From Paenibacillus monticola (GTDB taxonomy: Bacteria > Bacillota > Bacilli > Paenibacillales > Paenibacillaceae), in NCBI RefSeq assembly GCF_009664975.1, contig NZ_WJXB01000004.1:248001-312000 (forward strand): a stretch of 64,000 nt of DNA, given 5' to 3'. The notes below the pieces were generated by a model. The model searched no databases. It saw nothing but the letters and a program-made list of their open reading frames with translations, and had not been told where the DNA came from. Both the position numbers and the translations under genes were made by a program. Positions 8,529 to 17,127 of the stretch are shown piece by piece. Within the stretch, counting starts at the first letter, position 1. Each line of letters starts with the position of its first letter.

Positions 8529-10613
8529 ATGAAAAAACAATTAGCTATGCTAGTACTCTGCCTCTCTCTTTTCTTTATTCAAATCGATGGCGCTGCAGCC
8601 GCAGTTCTGCAGAAAGACAGCAACCTGACGTATGAGACATTATTTACTGGAACAGATGTCTCCTTGTCAGGCTCAAGCTCCCAGCAGCAATATTTTAAAG
8701 TCATGAATTATTGGAATGTGGATGAACTAAGAATTAATCTGCATTTTCAAATCTCGCAAATTACCGAGGATCAGAACTCAAGTGTGACCCTCTCGCTTAA
8801 TGGTAGCCCGTTCTATACGTTCAGACCCTCCGTGCAGAACAATGGGGAACAGCAACTCACCATCACAGCACCCAAGGGATTTCTGAAAGAGGGCAGCAAT
8901 ACGCTCACCATTCAGGGTTATCTGCGTACAGCAAGAGTGGATAATCAAATCTGCTCTGTGGATAATTCACCTGATAATTGGCTGCATCTTTTTAATACAT
9001 CCAGTATCGCTGTTCGCTATACTCCGAAAGCATTAAGCGGAGGCATCAGTGATTTCAGTGAGCGCTTCTCCGGGATCGATACCTTAACAGACAATCACAG
9101 CCTGCTCGCTGTACCGGATAAGAGCACTGCCGTCGAATTGGAATCGGCAACCTATGCCCTTTCGGGGCTGGCGAGCACGAATACCTTGAGCGACAGGACA
9201 ATCCCGCTGCTTCCTTACCGCGGGGATACCGTGAAGACAAAAGAGGCTGTTGTGCTGATCGCTATGTATGATCATGTGCCAGCCTCGCTAAAGGCTCAAC
9301 TCAGCACCACTGAAGATTTAGGAACTCATGCGCTGATTCAACTGGTGAATAAGGATACTCAGCCGACGCTGGTGGTGACCTCGAAGGATGAAAGTTTACT
9401 GATTAAAGCTGGGCGTTTGCTCGGTAATAGGGATTTAATGGGGCAGATCAGCAGTGAACTGTTGGTCATAGATGATGCTACAGAGGTTGCGACTCCAGCT
9501 TTTTCCCTCAGCTCTGATATCACCTTCACAGAGACGGGCGATAAACTGACTGGACCGAATCATCAAGAGCAGACCTATTTCGTCTCGCTGCCGTCCAACC
9601 GGTCTATTGCTGATTCCGGCAAAATCAGTCTGGATTTCCGCTACGCCGAGAATCTTGATTTCGATCGTTCCCTGGTTACAGTGAGCATCAATGGTACTCC
9701 GATCGGCAGCAAGAAGCTGACGCAGGAGTTGGCGAATGAGGATACTCTGAATTTCTCCATTCCGCAGAATCTAAATATCTCCGGTAACTTCTCAGTGAAT
9801 GTTGCCTTTGATTTGGAGCTGCCAAGTGCTATATGTACACCAAATACACAGCAAATGCCTTGGGCCTATATCAGCAAGGACTCTGGGCTGCATTTGAATA
9901 CAAAGGACCGGACGGATCTGCTGTTTAATAACTATCCTTACCCTTTCCTGCGTGATGAAGTCTATAACCACGTGGCCGTCGTTCTACCAGATGAGATGGA
10001 TGATTACTCTTACCAAAGCTTGTCCAATGTGTTCAATCTGCTGGGCCAATATGCCAGTGGGAATACAGGGGATGTTCACTTTTACACCGACAGTGTTTCT
10101 GCAGATAACTTAAAGAACAATAATATAATTGCTATTGGTACCTATAAGAATAATAAAGTCATTCGGGATAATAACGATAAGCTCTATTTTCAATATAACA
10201 GCGAGGGGACCACGTTCCACTCTAATGAGAAGATGAGTATTGAAGAGCAATATGGTGCGCAGATGGGTACTTTGCAACTGATTGATTCGCCCTATGAGGG
10301 TGGGCATGGTCTGCTTGCTGTAACAGGTGTCAGCTCAGAAGAGTACTATTTGGCTTCTAAACTGATCGCCAGCGAGAGTAGTAAGTGGAAGGTATACGGG
10401 GACGGTGTAGTTACGGATAAGGATGGCAACATCAGTGCCTATCGTTTCAAAACTGCCAGTGGCGCAGCCAAGGACTCGGTGGTACAGAGAATTATTGACC
10501 GCAGTGATATGCTTGCCTTTGTTGTAGCCATTGTTTTGGTGCTTACTATGGTCATTCTATCGCTCATTCTGCTGCTTCGTAAACATATGAAGAAACGTGG
10601 TGATAAAGGGTGA
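8529..10613 (+). CDS. ydaN: YdaN-like BcsB-type exopolysaccharide synthase subunit
   Basis: 694 residues. An N-terminal signal peptide is followed by a long extracytoplasmic region of two repeated beta-sandwich/ferredoxin-like units (each with the pattern VTLSLNGSPFY or VTVSINGTPIG, then NxLxI or LNFSI strands) and a single C-terminal membrane anchor near residues 660-682 with a basic tail. This is the layout of the cellulose synthase BcsB subunit, which binds the nascent polymer as it leaves the synthase. The stop overlaps the GTG of the next gene (GTGA), so synthase subunit and c-di-GMP receptor are translationally coupled. Confidence 0.85.
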   Translation: MKKQLAMLVLCLSLFFIQIDGAAAAVLQKDSNLTYETLFTGTDVSLSGSSSQQQYFKVMNYWNVDELRINLHFQISQITEDQNSSVTLSLNGSPFYTFRPSVQNNGEQQLTITAPKGFLKEGSNTLTIQGYLRTARVDNQICSVDNSPDNWLHLFNTSSIAVRYTPKALSGGISDFSERFSGIDTLTDNHSLLAVPDKSTAVELESATYALSGLASTNTLSDRTIPLLPYRGDTVKTKEAVVLIAMYDHVPASLKAQLSTTEDLGTHALIQLVNKDTQPTLVVTSKDESLLIKAGRLLGNRDLMGQISSELLVIDDATEVATPAFSLSSDITFTETGDKLTGPNHQEQTYFVSLPSNRSIADSGKISLDFRYAENLDFDRSLVTVSINGTPIGSKKLTQELANEDTLNFSIPQNLNISGNFSVNVAFDLELPSAICTPNTQQMPWAYISKDSGLHLNTKDRTDLLFNNYPYPFLRDEVYNHVAVVLPDEMDDYSYQSLSNVFNLLGQYASGNTGDVHFYTDSVSADNLKNNNIIAIGTYKNNKVIRDNNDKLYFQYNSEGTTFHSNEKMSIEEQYGAQMGTLQLIDSPYEGGHGLLAVTGVSSEEYYLASKLIASESSKWKVYGDGVVTDKDGNISAYRFKTASGAAKDSVVQRIIDRSDMLAFVVAIVLVLTMVILSLILLLRKHMKKRGDKG

Positions 10614-11464
10614 GACGCAACCGCAGCAACTTAATATCGGATGTCGCCTTTCTGTTATTTCTGGTGTTGATTTATATATGTATTGTCTTCATAGCCGGAG
10701 CGCCGGACAGTTATATCCAGAATATCATCATTTTGAATGTCGCCTTCTTGCTTGCTATAGTTACGTATTTCACAACAGTAACTGCCGGGCTGGTTCTTAA
10801 TCTCGTGTTTATCTTCAGCTATGGGTTCTTCATTCTGTATCAGACCGTTTCACAGGGCGCGACGATTGGCGTGAATACGTATTTCTGGCTGCTGATGACT
10901 CCATTGCTTACGGTTGTTGTCTGGATATTTACCTTAAGCGGTCGTCAGCTGCAGACAGAGAATGAACGGTTGGTGAAAAAGACAGCCAATCTGGCCACAG
11001 TTGACGAGAATACGGATCTGCGGAATAGCTTCTCTTTTCAGAAGGACGCCGTCCTGTTTACAGGCATTTCGACCAGATATAAGATTCCGTTAACGCTGCT
11101 AGTCGTCAAAGTGAAATATTGGAATGAGATTCGGCGCCTGATTCCGGAAGAGCAACTGGCGGAAGCCATCTACGATGTCTCCCAGATCAACCAATCCAGT
11201 ATTCGTACCAATGACGCTCTATATTTACTGGACAAAGAGGATGCCACATGGGGCTTGCTGCTATTTACGGACAACGATGGGGCTAAAATCGTCATAGAGC
11301 GTCTTAAATACAAGCTTCAGGAGTTAAACGACACCGAGTTCTCCCGTAAATACAAAGTTAGCCTCGGCCTAAAGATTGGAGCGGTGGAATATCAGGCGGA
11401 TACCATCGAGAATCCATTCGATTTCATTGTTCAGGCTAAAAAACAGCTGGAGTATGATGTATAG
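10610..11464 (+). CDS. ydaK: YdaK-like c-di-GMP receptor: membrane protein with degenerate GGDEF domain
   Basis: GTG start overlapping the stop of the BcsB-like gene. 284 residues: about four membrane segments (residues 10-115), a short linker and a C-terminal GGDEF-fold domain. The GGDEF signature is replaced by DKEDA, so cyclase activity is not expected. The product-binding I-site is intact: R199-T-N-D202 lies exactly five residues before the degenerate signature, as in RxxD-x5-GGDEF. This is the pattern of B. subtilis YdaK and Listeria PssE, which bind c-di-GMP and switch on the exopolysaccharide synthase. In B. subtilis ydaK lies near the front of the operon; here it is last. Confidence 0.85.
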   Translation: MRRNRSNLISDVAFLLFLVLIYICIVFIAGAPDSYIQNIIILNVAFLLAIVTYFTTVTAGLVLNLVFIFSYGFFILYQTVSQGATIGVNTYFWLLMTPLLTVVVWIFTLSGRQLQTENERLVKKTANLATVDENTDLRNSFSFQKDAVLFTGISTRYKIPLTLLVVKVKYWNEIRRLIPEEQLAEAIYDVSQINQSSIRTNDALYLLDKEDATWGLLLFTDNDGAKIVIERLKYKLQELNDTEFSRKYKVSLGLKIGAVEYQADTIENPFDFIVQAKKQLEYDV

Positions 11465-11494
11465 GCAAATAATCTTGATGAGGAGGAAGATTTT

Positions 11495-12283
11495 ATGGAT
11501 CTGGGCCTTATGAACAAGTCGGTTTTTGTAGCTGCGGCCAGCAAGGGACTGGGACTCGCAACAGCGCTGGAGTTCGCCCGTGAAGGGGCTAGAGTGACGA
11601 TTGCCAGTCGGAGCCTGGAACAGCTGGAAGCTGCCCAGCAGGCCATTGTGGAGGCTACCGGACAACGGGTTGGCATTGTGCAGATGGATGTGACTAACCC
11701 GGAAGATACCAAGCGTGCCATACATGCAGCAGTTGAGCATAACGGCGGTCTGAATGTCTTGGTCACCAATGCAGGGGGCCCTCCCGGAGGAGGCTTCGCC
11801 GATATGGAGGATGAGGATTGGAACGGTGGTTTTGAGCTTACGCTGATGAGTACCATCCGCCTGATTCGGGAGGCGCTGCCATATCTTCGCTCCGCGGGCG
11901 AGGGACGCATTGTCAATGTGAGCTCAGTCTCCATCAAACAGCCTATTCAGGGGCTTATTCTCTCTAATGTGTTCCGTGCTGGTGTCCATGCATTGACGAA
12001 AAGTCTGGCAACAGAGCTTGCTCCGGATGGAATTCTGATCAATACAATTGCTCCCGGCCGCATCGGCACCGATCGAATTTTGCAATTGGACCGCAAGCGT
12101 GCCGATCTGCATGAGATTCCCTTGGAGCAGGTTCAGCGAGAGGCGATGAAGCAAATTCCGCTCGGTAGAACAGGCACGCCGCAGGAGTTCGGCAAGGCTG
12201 CCGTATTCCTGGGATCTTTCGCCAATACGTATATCACAGGACAATCGCTGCTGGTTGACGGGGGAATGGTCAAGTCACTATAA
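11495..12283 (+). CDS. SDR family oxidoreductase with an atypical active site
   Basis: 262 residues; ATG preceded by GAGGAGGAAGA. The N-terminal Rossmann motif AAASKGLGLA and NAGGPPGGG, and the late PGRIGTDR and GQSLLVDGGM segments, place it among FabG-like short-chain dehydrogenases. The catalytic YxxxK is missing: where YSASKAG is usual the protein reads SNVFRAG, so Tyr becomes Ser and Lys becomes Arg. The catalytic Ser region (NVSSVS) is present. A subgroup of SDRs with an LSNxxRxG segment exists, so the change looks inherited rather than damaged. It lies 30 bases after the exopolysaccharide operon, on the same strand with no terminator between, and may be co-transcribed. Confidence 0.85.
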   Translation: MDLGLMNKSVFVAAASKGLGLATALEFAREGARVTIASRSLEQLEAAQQAIVEATGQRVGIVQMDVTNPEDTKRAIHAAVEHNGGLNVLVTNAGGPPGGGFADMEDEDWNGGFELTLMSTIRLIREALPYLRSAGEGRIVNVSSVSIKQPIQGLILSNVFRAGVHALTKSLATELAPDGILINTIAPGRIGTDRILQLDRKRADLHEIPLEQVQREAMKQIPLGRTGTPQEFGKAAVFLGSFANTYITGQSLLVDGGMVKSL

Positions 12284-12301
12284 TTTGAACAGTATTTGAT
12301 C

Positions 12302-12331
12302 TTGACTTTGACAAGTGATTTAACTTATGAT
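12302..12331 (+). promoter_or_regulatory. Possible promoter upstream of rpmE2
   Basis: TTGACT (12302-12307) and TATGAT (12326-12331), 18-base spacer. An inverted repeat AAATC-GTGA-GATTT follows at 12345-12358, and another TATAAT occurs at 12374-12379, so the exact promoter is uncertain. I do not see a convincing Zur box. Confidence 0.4.
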
Positions 12332-12465
12332 GAAGTGGTGGCCTAAATCGTGAGATTTGCTTAATTTTCTACGTATAATAGGTTATACTTATAGATAAAC
12401 CTAGAGATCCTTTGGTTAAGTTACCATAAAGAATCATTAATTTGTTAAGAAGGAGGACTATCAGA

Positions 12466-12714
12466 ATGAGAGAAGGCATACATCCTAAATACAACCAGGT
12501 TATTTTTCTGGATGCAAGCGTAGGTTTCAAATTCCTGAGCGCATCTACTAAATCATCCGGTGAAACAATGGAATGGGAAGATGGCAACACGTATCCAGTG
12601 ATCCGTGTGGACGCAAGTTCCGCATCACACCCTTTCTACACAGGTAAACAAAGAGATTCCGAAACAGGCGGTCGCGTAGACAAGTTCAAACAACGTCTGG
12701 CACAGAAGAAATAG
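12466..12714 (+). CDS. rpmE2: 50S ribosomal protein L31 type B (zinc-independent)
   Basis: 82 residues from ATG 12466, with AAGAAGGAGG ahead of it; the frame is open further upstream but has no better start. The [18 protein letters not shown] start and the [13 protein letters not shown] and [11 protein letters not shown] segments are diagnostic of L31. The zinc-binding cysteines of type A L31 are absent, making this the C-minus paralogue that usually replaces the zinc form when zinc is scarce. A strong terminator follows, so it is probably monocistronic. Confidence 0.95.
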   Translation: MREGIHPKYNQVIFLDASVGFKFLSASTKSSGETMEWEDGNTYPVIRVDASSASHPFYTGKQRDSETGGRVDKFKQRLAQKK

Positions 12715-12736
12715 GTTTTAATCATTATGTTAGAAA

Positions 12737-12787
12737 GGGACAACCCCGTATGAAGTATTCGCTTCATACGGGGTGTCCCTTTTTTTT
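12737..12787 (+). terminator. Strong terminator after rpmE2
   Basis: The long stem starts GGGACAACCCCGTATGAAG and ends CTTCATACGGGGTGTCCC around a TATTCG loop, followed by eight T residues. Confidence 0.92.
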
Positions 12788-12808
12788 ATTCATAATTACC
12801 AAGAATGA

Positions 12809-12837
12809 TTCATTTGTAGGAAATAGTAGGATATAAT
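12809..12837 (+). promoter_or_regulatory. Probable promoter of the diguanylate cyclase gene
   Basis: TTCATT (12809-12814), 17-base spacer, TATAAT (12832-12837), 35 bases before the ATG at 12873. Confidence 0.5.
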
Positions 12838-12872
12838 GAGTCAAAGTCATCTGATAATAGGGGAAATTTGAC

Positions 12873-14447
12873 ATGCCGTGGATGCAAGGTTATCCGTATT
12901 ATTTATTATTGGGCAGTGTTCTAACTCTCTATATGGGCGTCAGCTCGCACAAATACCGGAAGACACCAGGAAGACGCTATTTATGGTTTTTAATGCTGCT
13001 GATCAGCTGTATATTTGCCGTTACAGCGGCAGAGATCATGTCCTTATCTTTTCATACCAAGCTATGGTGGAAGAACGTACAGCAGGTTCCGCTTTTTTTG
13101 AGCACGTTATTTACCTATGCCGTCATCAAGGACTATGTTTCCCGTTCCAATGAGGGATTGTCGAGAAGGCTTATTTACTTTTCCATTCCCGTCGTTCTGG
13201 ATGTTATCCTAATCTTTACAGACTCGTTTCACCACCTCATGCGCAGTGAAGTAAGTGTGGGAACCGTTGCTGGGGTTAGCGGGATTGTTGTTCAGCCGAC
13301 GCTCTTGAGTATGGGTTTCATCGCATATGATCAGCTGTTCGGTCTATACGCTGCTTATCTGCTGCTGGTTTCCCTGTTAAATGCCCCAAAGTATTATTTC
13401 AGACGAAATTCACTGCTGATGATCGGGCTGATGATTCCGGTGGTTTGTTCTTTTTTGCTGCCGATTCTGAAAATCACAATTACAGGCTTTACAGCATTCA
13501 CCTATCTTCCAGCTGTTCTGGCTACTTATTTTTCATTATTTCGTGACGCTCGTCTGTCTATTTATCCTTTGGCTAAGAGTGAAATATTGGAGAATATGAA
13601 AGATGGTATCATTCTCACGGATCGTTATGACATCATTATTGATGTGAATGAAGCTGGACATGTGATGCTGAGTGATCTTATTGGAGAAATGCCAGAAACG
13701 TGGCAAGGGAGGAGCATCCAGCCCTTACTGGAGCTTCACCTCGAAATTGGTTATAATTACACCCAACGATCTGAGGGTCAGTTTGAAATTGAGTCTCCCC
13801 GCTCAGCGGACATCTGCTACGGTGTATCTCTGATTGCGACGGATCAGACCAAAACGGAGACAACAGGGATGCTGATCGTCTTCAGTGATCATAGTGAGAA
13901 GAAACGTTATGAACGTGAGCTTCTGCATCAAGCGACAGTAGATGATTTAACCGGGCTGTACAACCGCAGGCATTTTATGCGAATGGTGCAAAGCCACGGA
14001 ATTCAGGACGGGGCGGGAATGGCCCTGCTGCTGTTCGACATAGACGATTTTAAGTTGATTAATGATACATATGGACATTTGGCTGGCGATCAGGCGCTAG
14101 TTAATTTTTCCCAAAAAATACTTAAGGTTTATAAGAATAATGGTATTGCCGGAAGAGTCGGTGGTGAGGAATTCGCAGTCTGCTTTTTTGCCAGTAATGA
14201 ACGCGCTGCGCTTGAGGAAGCAGAGAACTTTCGGGCGATGATGAGTGACCATGTATGTATTCTGGATGAGGGTCAGAGTATTCAGCTTACGGTGAGCATT
14301 GGGATTGCCTTCACAGAGCATAGTAATGTAACCTACGAGGATTTGTACCGGCAAGCTGACGAAGCATTATATTTATCCAAGGCTACTGGGAAGAATAGAG
14401 TTACACTAGGCGGCCAACCTATTCCTAGAGAGGCGATCAAGGGTTAA
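12873..14447 (+). CDS. Membrane diguanylate cyclase (7TM sensor-PAS-GGDEF)
   Basis: 524 residues, ATG after AGGGGAAATTTGAC. Residues 1-220 form about seven membrane helices like the HisK_7TM sensor domain, about 230-340 is PAS-like (ending in SDHSEKKRYEREL), and about 350-515 is GGDEF. The cyclase looks active: TVDDLTGLYNRRHF, DIDDFKLINDTYGHLAGD and an intact GGEEF at residues 430-434. The inhibitory I-site is absent: no RxxD lies five residues before GGEEF (the sequence is KNNGIAGRV), so product inhibition is not expected. It is monocistronic between two terminators and lies 1.4 kb from the I-site receptor of the exopolysaccharide operon, a plausible source of its ligand. Confidence 0.9.
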   Translation: MPWMQGYPYYLLLGSVLTLYMGVSSHKYRKTPGRRYLWFLMLLISCIFAVTAAEIMSLSFHTKLWWKNVQQVPLFLSTLFTYAVIKDYVSRSNEGLSRRLIYFSIPVVLDVILIFTDSFHHLMRSEVSVGTVAGVSGIVVQPTLLSMGFIAYDQLFGLYAAYLLLVSLLNAPKYYFRRNSLLMIGLMIPVVCSFLLPILKITITGFTAFTYLPAVLATYFSLFRDARLSIYPLAKSEILENMKDGIILTDRYDIIIDVNEAGHVMLSDLIGEMPETWQGRSIQPLLELHLEIGYNYTQRSEGQFEIESPRSADICYGVSLIATDQTKTETTGMLIVFSDHSEKKRYERELLHQATVDDLTGLYNRRHFMRMVQSHGIQDGAGMALLLFDIDDFKLINDTYGHLAGDQALVNFSQKILKVYKNNGIAGRVGGEEFAVCFFASNERAALEEAENFRAMMSDHVCILDEGQSIQLTVSIGIAFTEHSNVTYEDLYRQADEALYLSKATGKNRVTLGGQPIPREAIKG

Positions 14448-14454
14448 CTATACA

Positions 14455-14494
14455 GGACCACAGTGCTACATTTTGTAGCAGCTGTGGTCTTTTT
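14455..14494 (+). terminator. Terminator after the diguanylate cyclase gene
   Basis: GACCACAG-TGCTACA pairs with TGTAGCA-G-CTGTGGTC around a TTT loop, then TTTTT. Confidence 0.85.
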
Positions 14495-14559
14495 AATAGA
14501 TTCCTTGCTCATTTGTAGTATTATGAAAATAAAAACAATACTTGACATTAGGAGGCGCT

Positions 14560-17127
14560 ATGGAGCCATTCAAGGATCGGCTAAGGTCTATGAAAATGCA
14601 GCAAGACGGGCTGGTTAAGGAATATCAGACTTTGATTGCCGAATATGAGAGCCATGACTTGGTGAACGAAAATGACGTTTTGAGGAAACAATACGAGGAA
14701 CATAAGTTGGCTTTGGCGGATCTAAGACTAGAGGTAGGGAAGCTTCGGCAGGAGAACTCAGAGTTAAGGACCACTCTAACGGAACAGATTCTGGATGAGA
14801 AGCTTAATATACTGAGAATATCCCGCCAAAAGCTGCAGACCTATTTTTCAGTATATGGCCTTGCCTATACAGACCGGTTGACGGCCTTTGAGCAGGAGGC
14901 GAAACATCGTATTCAACGTCTGCATACTACGCTCACTCGTCAGTTGAGTGATGATAAGGAGGAGATTGCTGGACGCCTTGGAGCGATCACTGCTGAAGTA
15001 AATGAGGTAATCCGGCTGCGTCGTCAGCAGCAAAAGGAAGCAGAGAATGGTCTGTTGTCCGGAATGGACAGCCGCTTGAATGAATTTGCCGCAGAGGAAG
15101 TCACTGAGGAGATCATGCAGCGTAGAAGAAAGCAGAACCAGATCGAGATGAAGATTGGCCTGGGCTGGATTAACCGGCTGGGTATTCTGCTTCTGATCCT
15201 GGCCGTGGGCGCGGCATTCCGATATAGCTACTCCACTTGGTTCAATGGGTATATGAAGGGGAGTGCCTTTTTCCTGCTGGGAGCACTTATGCTGGGTGGT
15301 GGAGAGTGGCTATTCAGTAAGGGGAGAGGGACCTTTGCTTTAGGCTTGCTCGGCGGAGGGATTTCAGTGCTGTACGGTTCAATCTTCTACAGCTACTTTT
15401 TGCTGGATATCATCAGTATTTATGTCGGCTTGTCTTTATCTATACTCGTTACCTTTACGGCAGTGCTGCTATCGCTAAGGTATGAGTCGCGGACGATCTG
15501 TTCACTCGGTCTTGTTGGTGGTTACTTGCCGTTATATTCTTATCTATTCGCCTTTGGACTTACAGGCAGTGCTGTTTATGTAGCCATGGGTTACTTATTT
15601 GTGTTGAATATCTTTATTCTGCTGATTTCCTTCCGCAAACGTTGGAGCATTGTCAATTACATTAGCTTTCTGTTCAATACACCTTCGATGCTGGTGCTGA
15701 TACTCCTGTCGGATAGTCACGCGGTTAACATGCTGTATGCCATTCTGACCTTTGCGATGTATCTCGGAATAACACTCTGGTATCCGTTTAAATACCGCTC
15801 AAAGCTATCCTGGTGGGATTTCTCACTACTAAGCTGTAACACGTTAGTCAGCTGTCTTACCTTGTATAGTTTATTTCTTTCTGCAGGGTTGGAGGATTAC
15901 AAAGGAGCGCTTGCACTGCTCTTTTGTCTAATGTATCTGGGATTGGGACGGTTGCTTGAGAAGCGTATGCCGCAGGAGAAGCAGAGTATGCTATTGTTCT
16001 ATGCGACCTCGTTGACCTTTGCAGTCCTGATGATTCCATTCCAGCTTGGGTCAGCATGGTGGTCCATAGGCTGGCTGGTGGAGGCAGTTGTTCTTGTTGT
16101 TTATGGAAATCTCGGACGATTCAAAGGAGTGGAACGGGCCGGTTGGGGGATCTTGCTGCTTTGTCTGGGGGTATTCTTTGGAATGAATGTACCGCTGCAG
16201 GCAGCAGGTGGCAATAGCTTCCTGTACTACAGTGATTCGTACTTTCCCCTGAAATATAGCTTCATTACAGCAGGGATGCTCATCGTAGCCGTATTATATG
16301 CAGTTCAGCACAGTCGGAAAGATTGCTTGCTCTATAGTGGGCCGCTAGAGATTCAGTTGGCAGTTTGGTTCAAATATGCGGCATTGTTAAATTTTTGGAC
16401 CTTTATTTTATATGAATCAGGACGGCTGTATGACTGGCTCGTACCGCAGGATTTCTCTCATACCGTCTTCTATAATTGGCTTCTGTCTGCATTGGTATCT
16501 ATTATTCTGGCTTATGTTCTGCCCAAGGTGAAGGTACTGTTTGACAGGGTTGTCAGTTACTTTACGATGTTTCTGTATGGAATCAGTTACATTATTTGTC
16601 TTGTAATTACCGTCGAGCTGCCAAGTCTGCAGAGCGACTTCTCCCAGAATAACGGGGCAGATTATCTCGCACTGGGGATACTGATTGTCTTTAATATCTT
16701 CGTATGGTTTAGCGGCAGAGACCTGCTGATCACCGTCATCAACCGTCACTACAAGAGCATTGAGCTGTATCCAGTTATTATGGGTGTCTATCTGCTGGGA
16801 ATCATTACGGCTTTCCTAGGTGTTCAGCTGCAACTGAATGATGCGGGCTTAATCTTCAGTCTCGCCTATCTGCTGATGGCAGTGCTATTTATTATGTACG
16901 GCTTCGCCAAACGGTATGTATATATTCGACGGTTCGGCCTGGGTCTGACTCTGCTGGCCACAGGAAAGCTGCTGCTCTATGATTTAAGTCTGTTGAATAC
17001 AGGTAGCAAAATCATTGCGTATGCCAGCTTTGGATTGTGCCTATTAGGTATTTCCTACTTGTATCAAAGGGTATCTAACAGAATGGAGGAGGCCAATGCA
17101 GCGGGGCAGAATGATACTTCAAGCTAG
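14560..17127 (+). CDS. DUF2339 multi-pass membrane protein
   Basis: The ATG at 14560 follows TTAGGAGGCGCT; an in-frame TTG at 14542 precedes that ribosome site and is rejected. About 855 residues. The first about 200 residues are charged and coiled-coil-like (many E/Q/L/R heptads), then some twenty or more membrane helices run to the C-terminus, starting with INRLGILLLILAVGAAFRYS. This is the DUF2339 architecture. The function is unknown; the family is often next to DUF3999 proteins, and here the DUF3999 gene overlaps its 3' end by 32 bases. Confidence 0.85.
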   Translation: MEPFKDRLRSMKMQQDGLVKEYQTLIAEYESHDLVNENDVLRKQYEEHKLALADLRLEVGKLRQENSELRTTLTEQILDEKLNILRISRQKLQTYFSVYGLAYTDRLTAFEQEAKHRIQRLHTTLTRQLSDDKEEIAGRLGAITAEVNEVIRLRRQQQKEAENGLLSGMDSRLNEFAAEEVTEEIMQRRRKQNQIEMKIGLGWINRLGILLLILAVGAAFRYSYSTWFNGYMKGSAFFLLGALMLGGGEWLFSKGRGTFALGLLGGGISVLYGSIFYSYFLLDIISIYVGLSLSILVTFTAVLLSLRYESRTICSLGLVGGYLPLYSYLFAFGLTGSAVYVAMGYLFVLNIFILLISFRKRWSIVNYISFLFNTPSMLVLILLSDSHAVNMLYAILTFAMYLGITLWYPFKYRSKLSWWDFSLLSCNTLVSCLTLYSLFLSAGLEDYKGALALLFCLMYLGLGRLLEKRMPQEKQSMLLFYATSLTFAVLMIPFQLGSAWWSIGWLVEAVVLVVYGNLGRFKGVERAGWGILLLCLGVFFGMNVPLQAAGGNSFLYYSDSYFPLKYSFITAGMLIVAVLYAVQHSRKDCLLYSGPLEIQLAVWFKYAALLNFWTFILYESGRLYDWLVPQDFSHTVFYNWLLSALVSIILAYVLPKVKVLFDRVVSYFTMFLYGISYIICLVITVELPSLQSDFSQNNGADYLALGILIVFNIFVWFSGRDLLITVINRHYKSIELYPVIMGVYLLGIITAFLGVQLQLNDAGLIFSLAYLLMAVLFIMYGFAKRYVYIRRFGLGLTLLATGKLLLYDLSLLNTGSKIIAYASFGLCLLGISYLYQRVSNRMEEANAAGQNDTSS

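Noticed and set aside
12345..12358. AAATC-GTGA-GATTT as a Zur box before rpmE2.
   Set aside because: It is a short dyad and lacks the TCGTAATNATTACGA pattern; Zur control of rpmE2 is plausible but not shown by this sequence.
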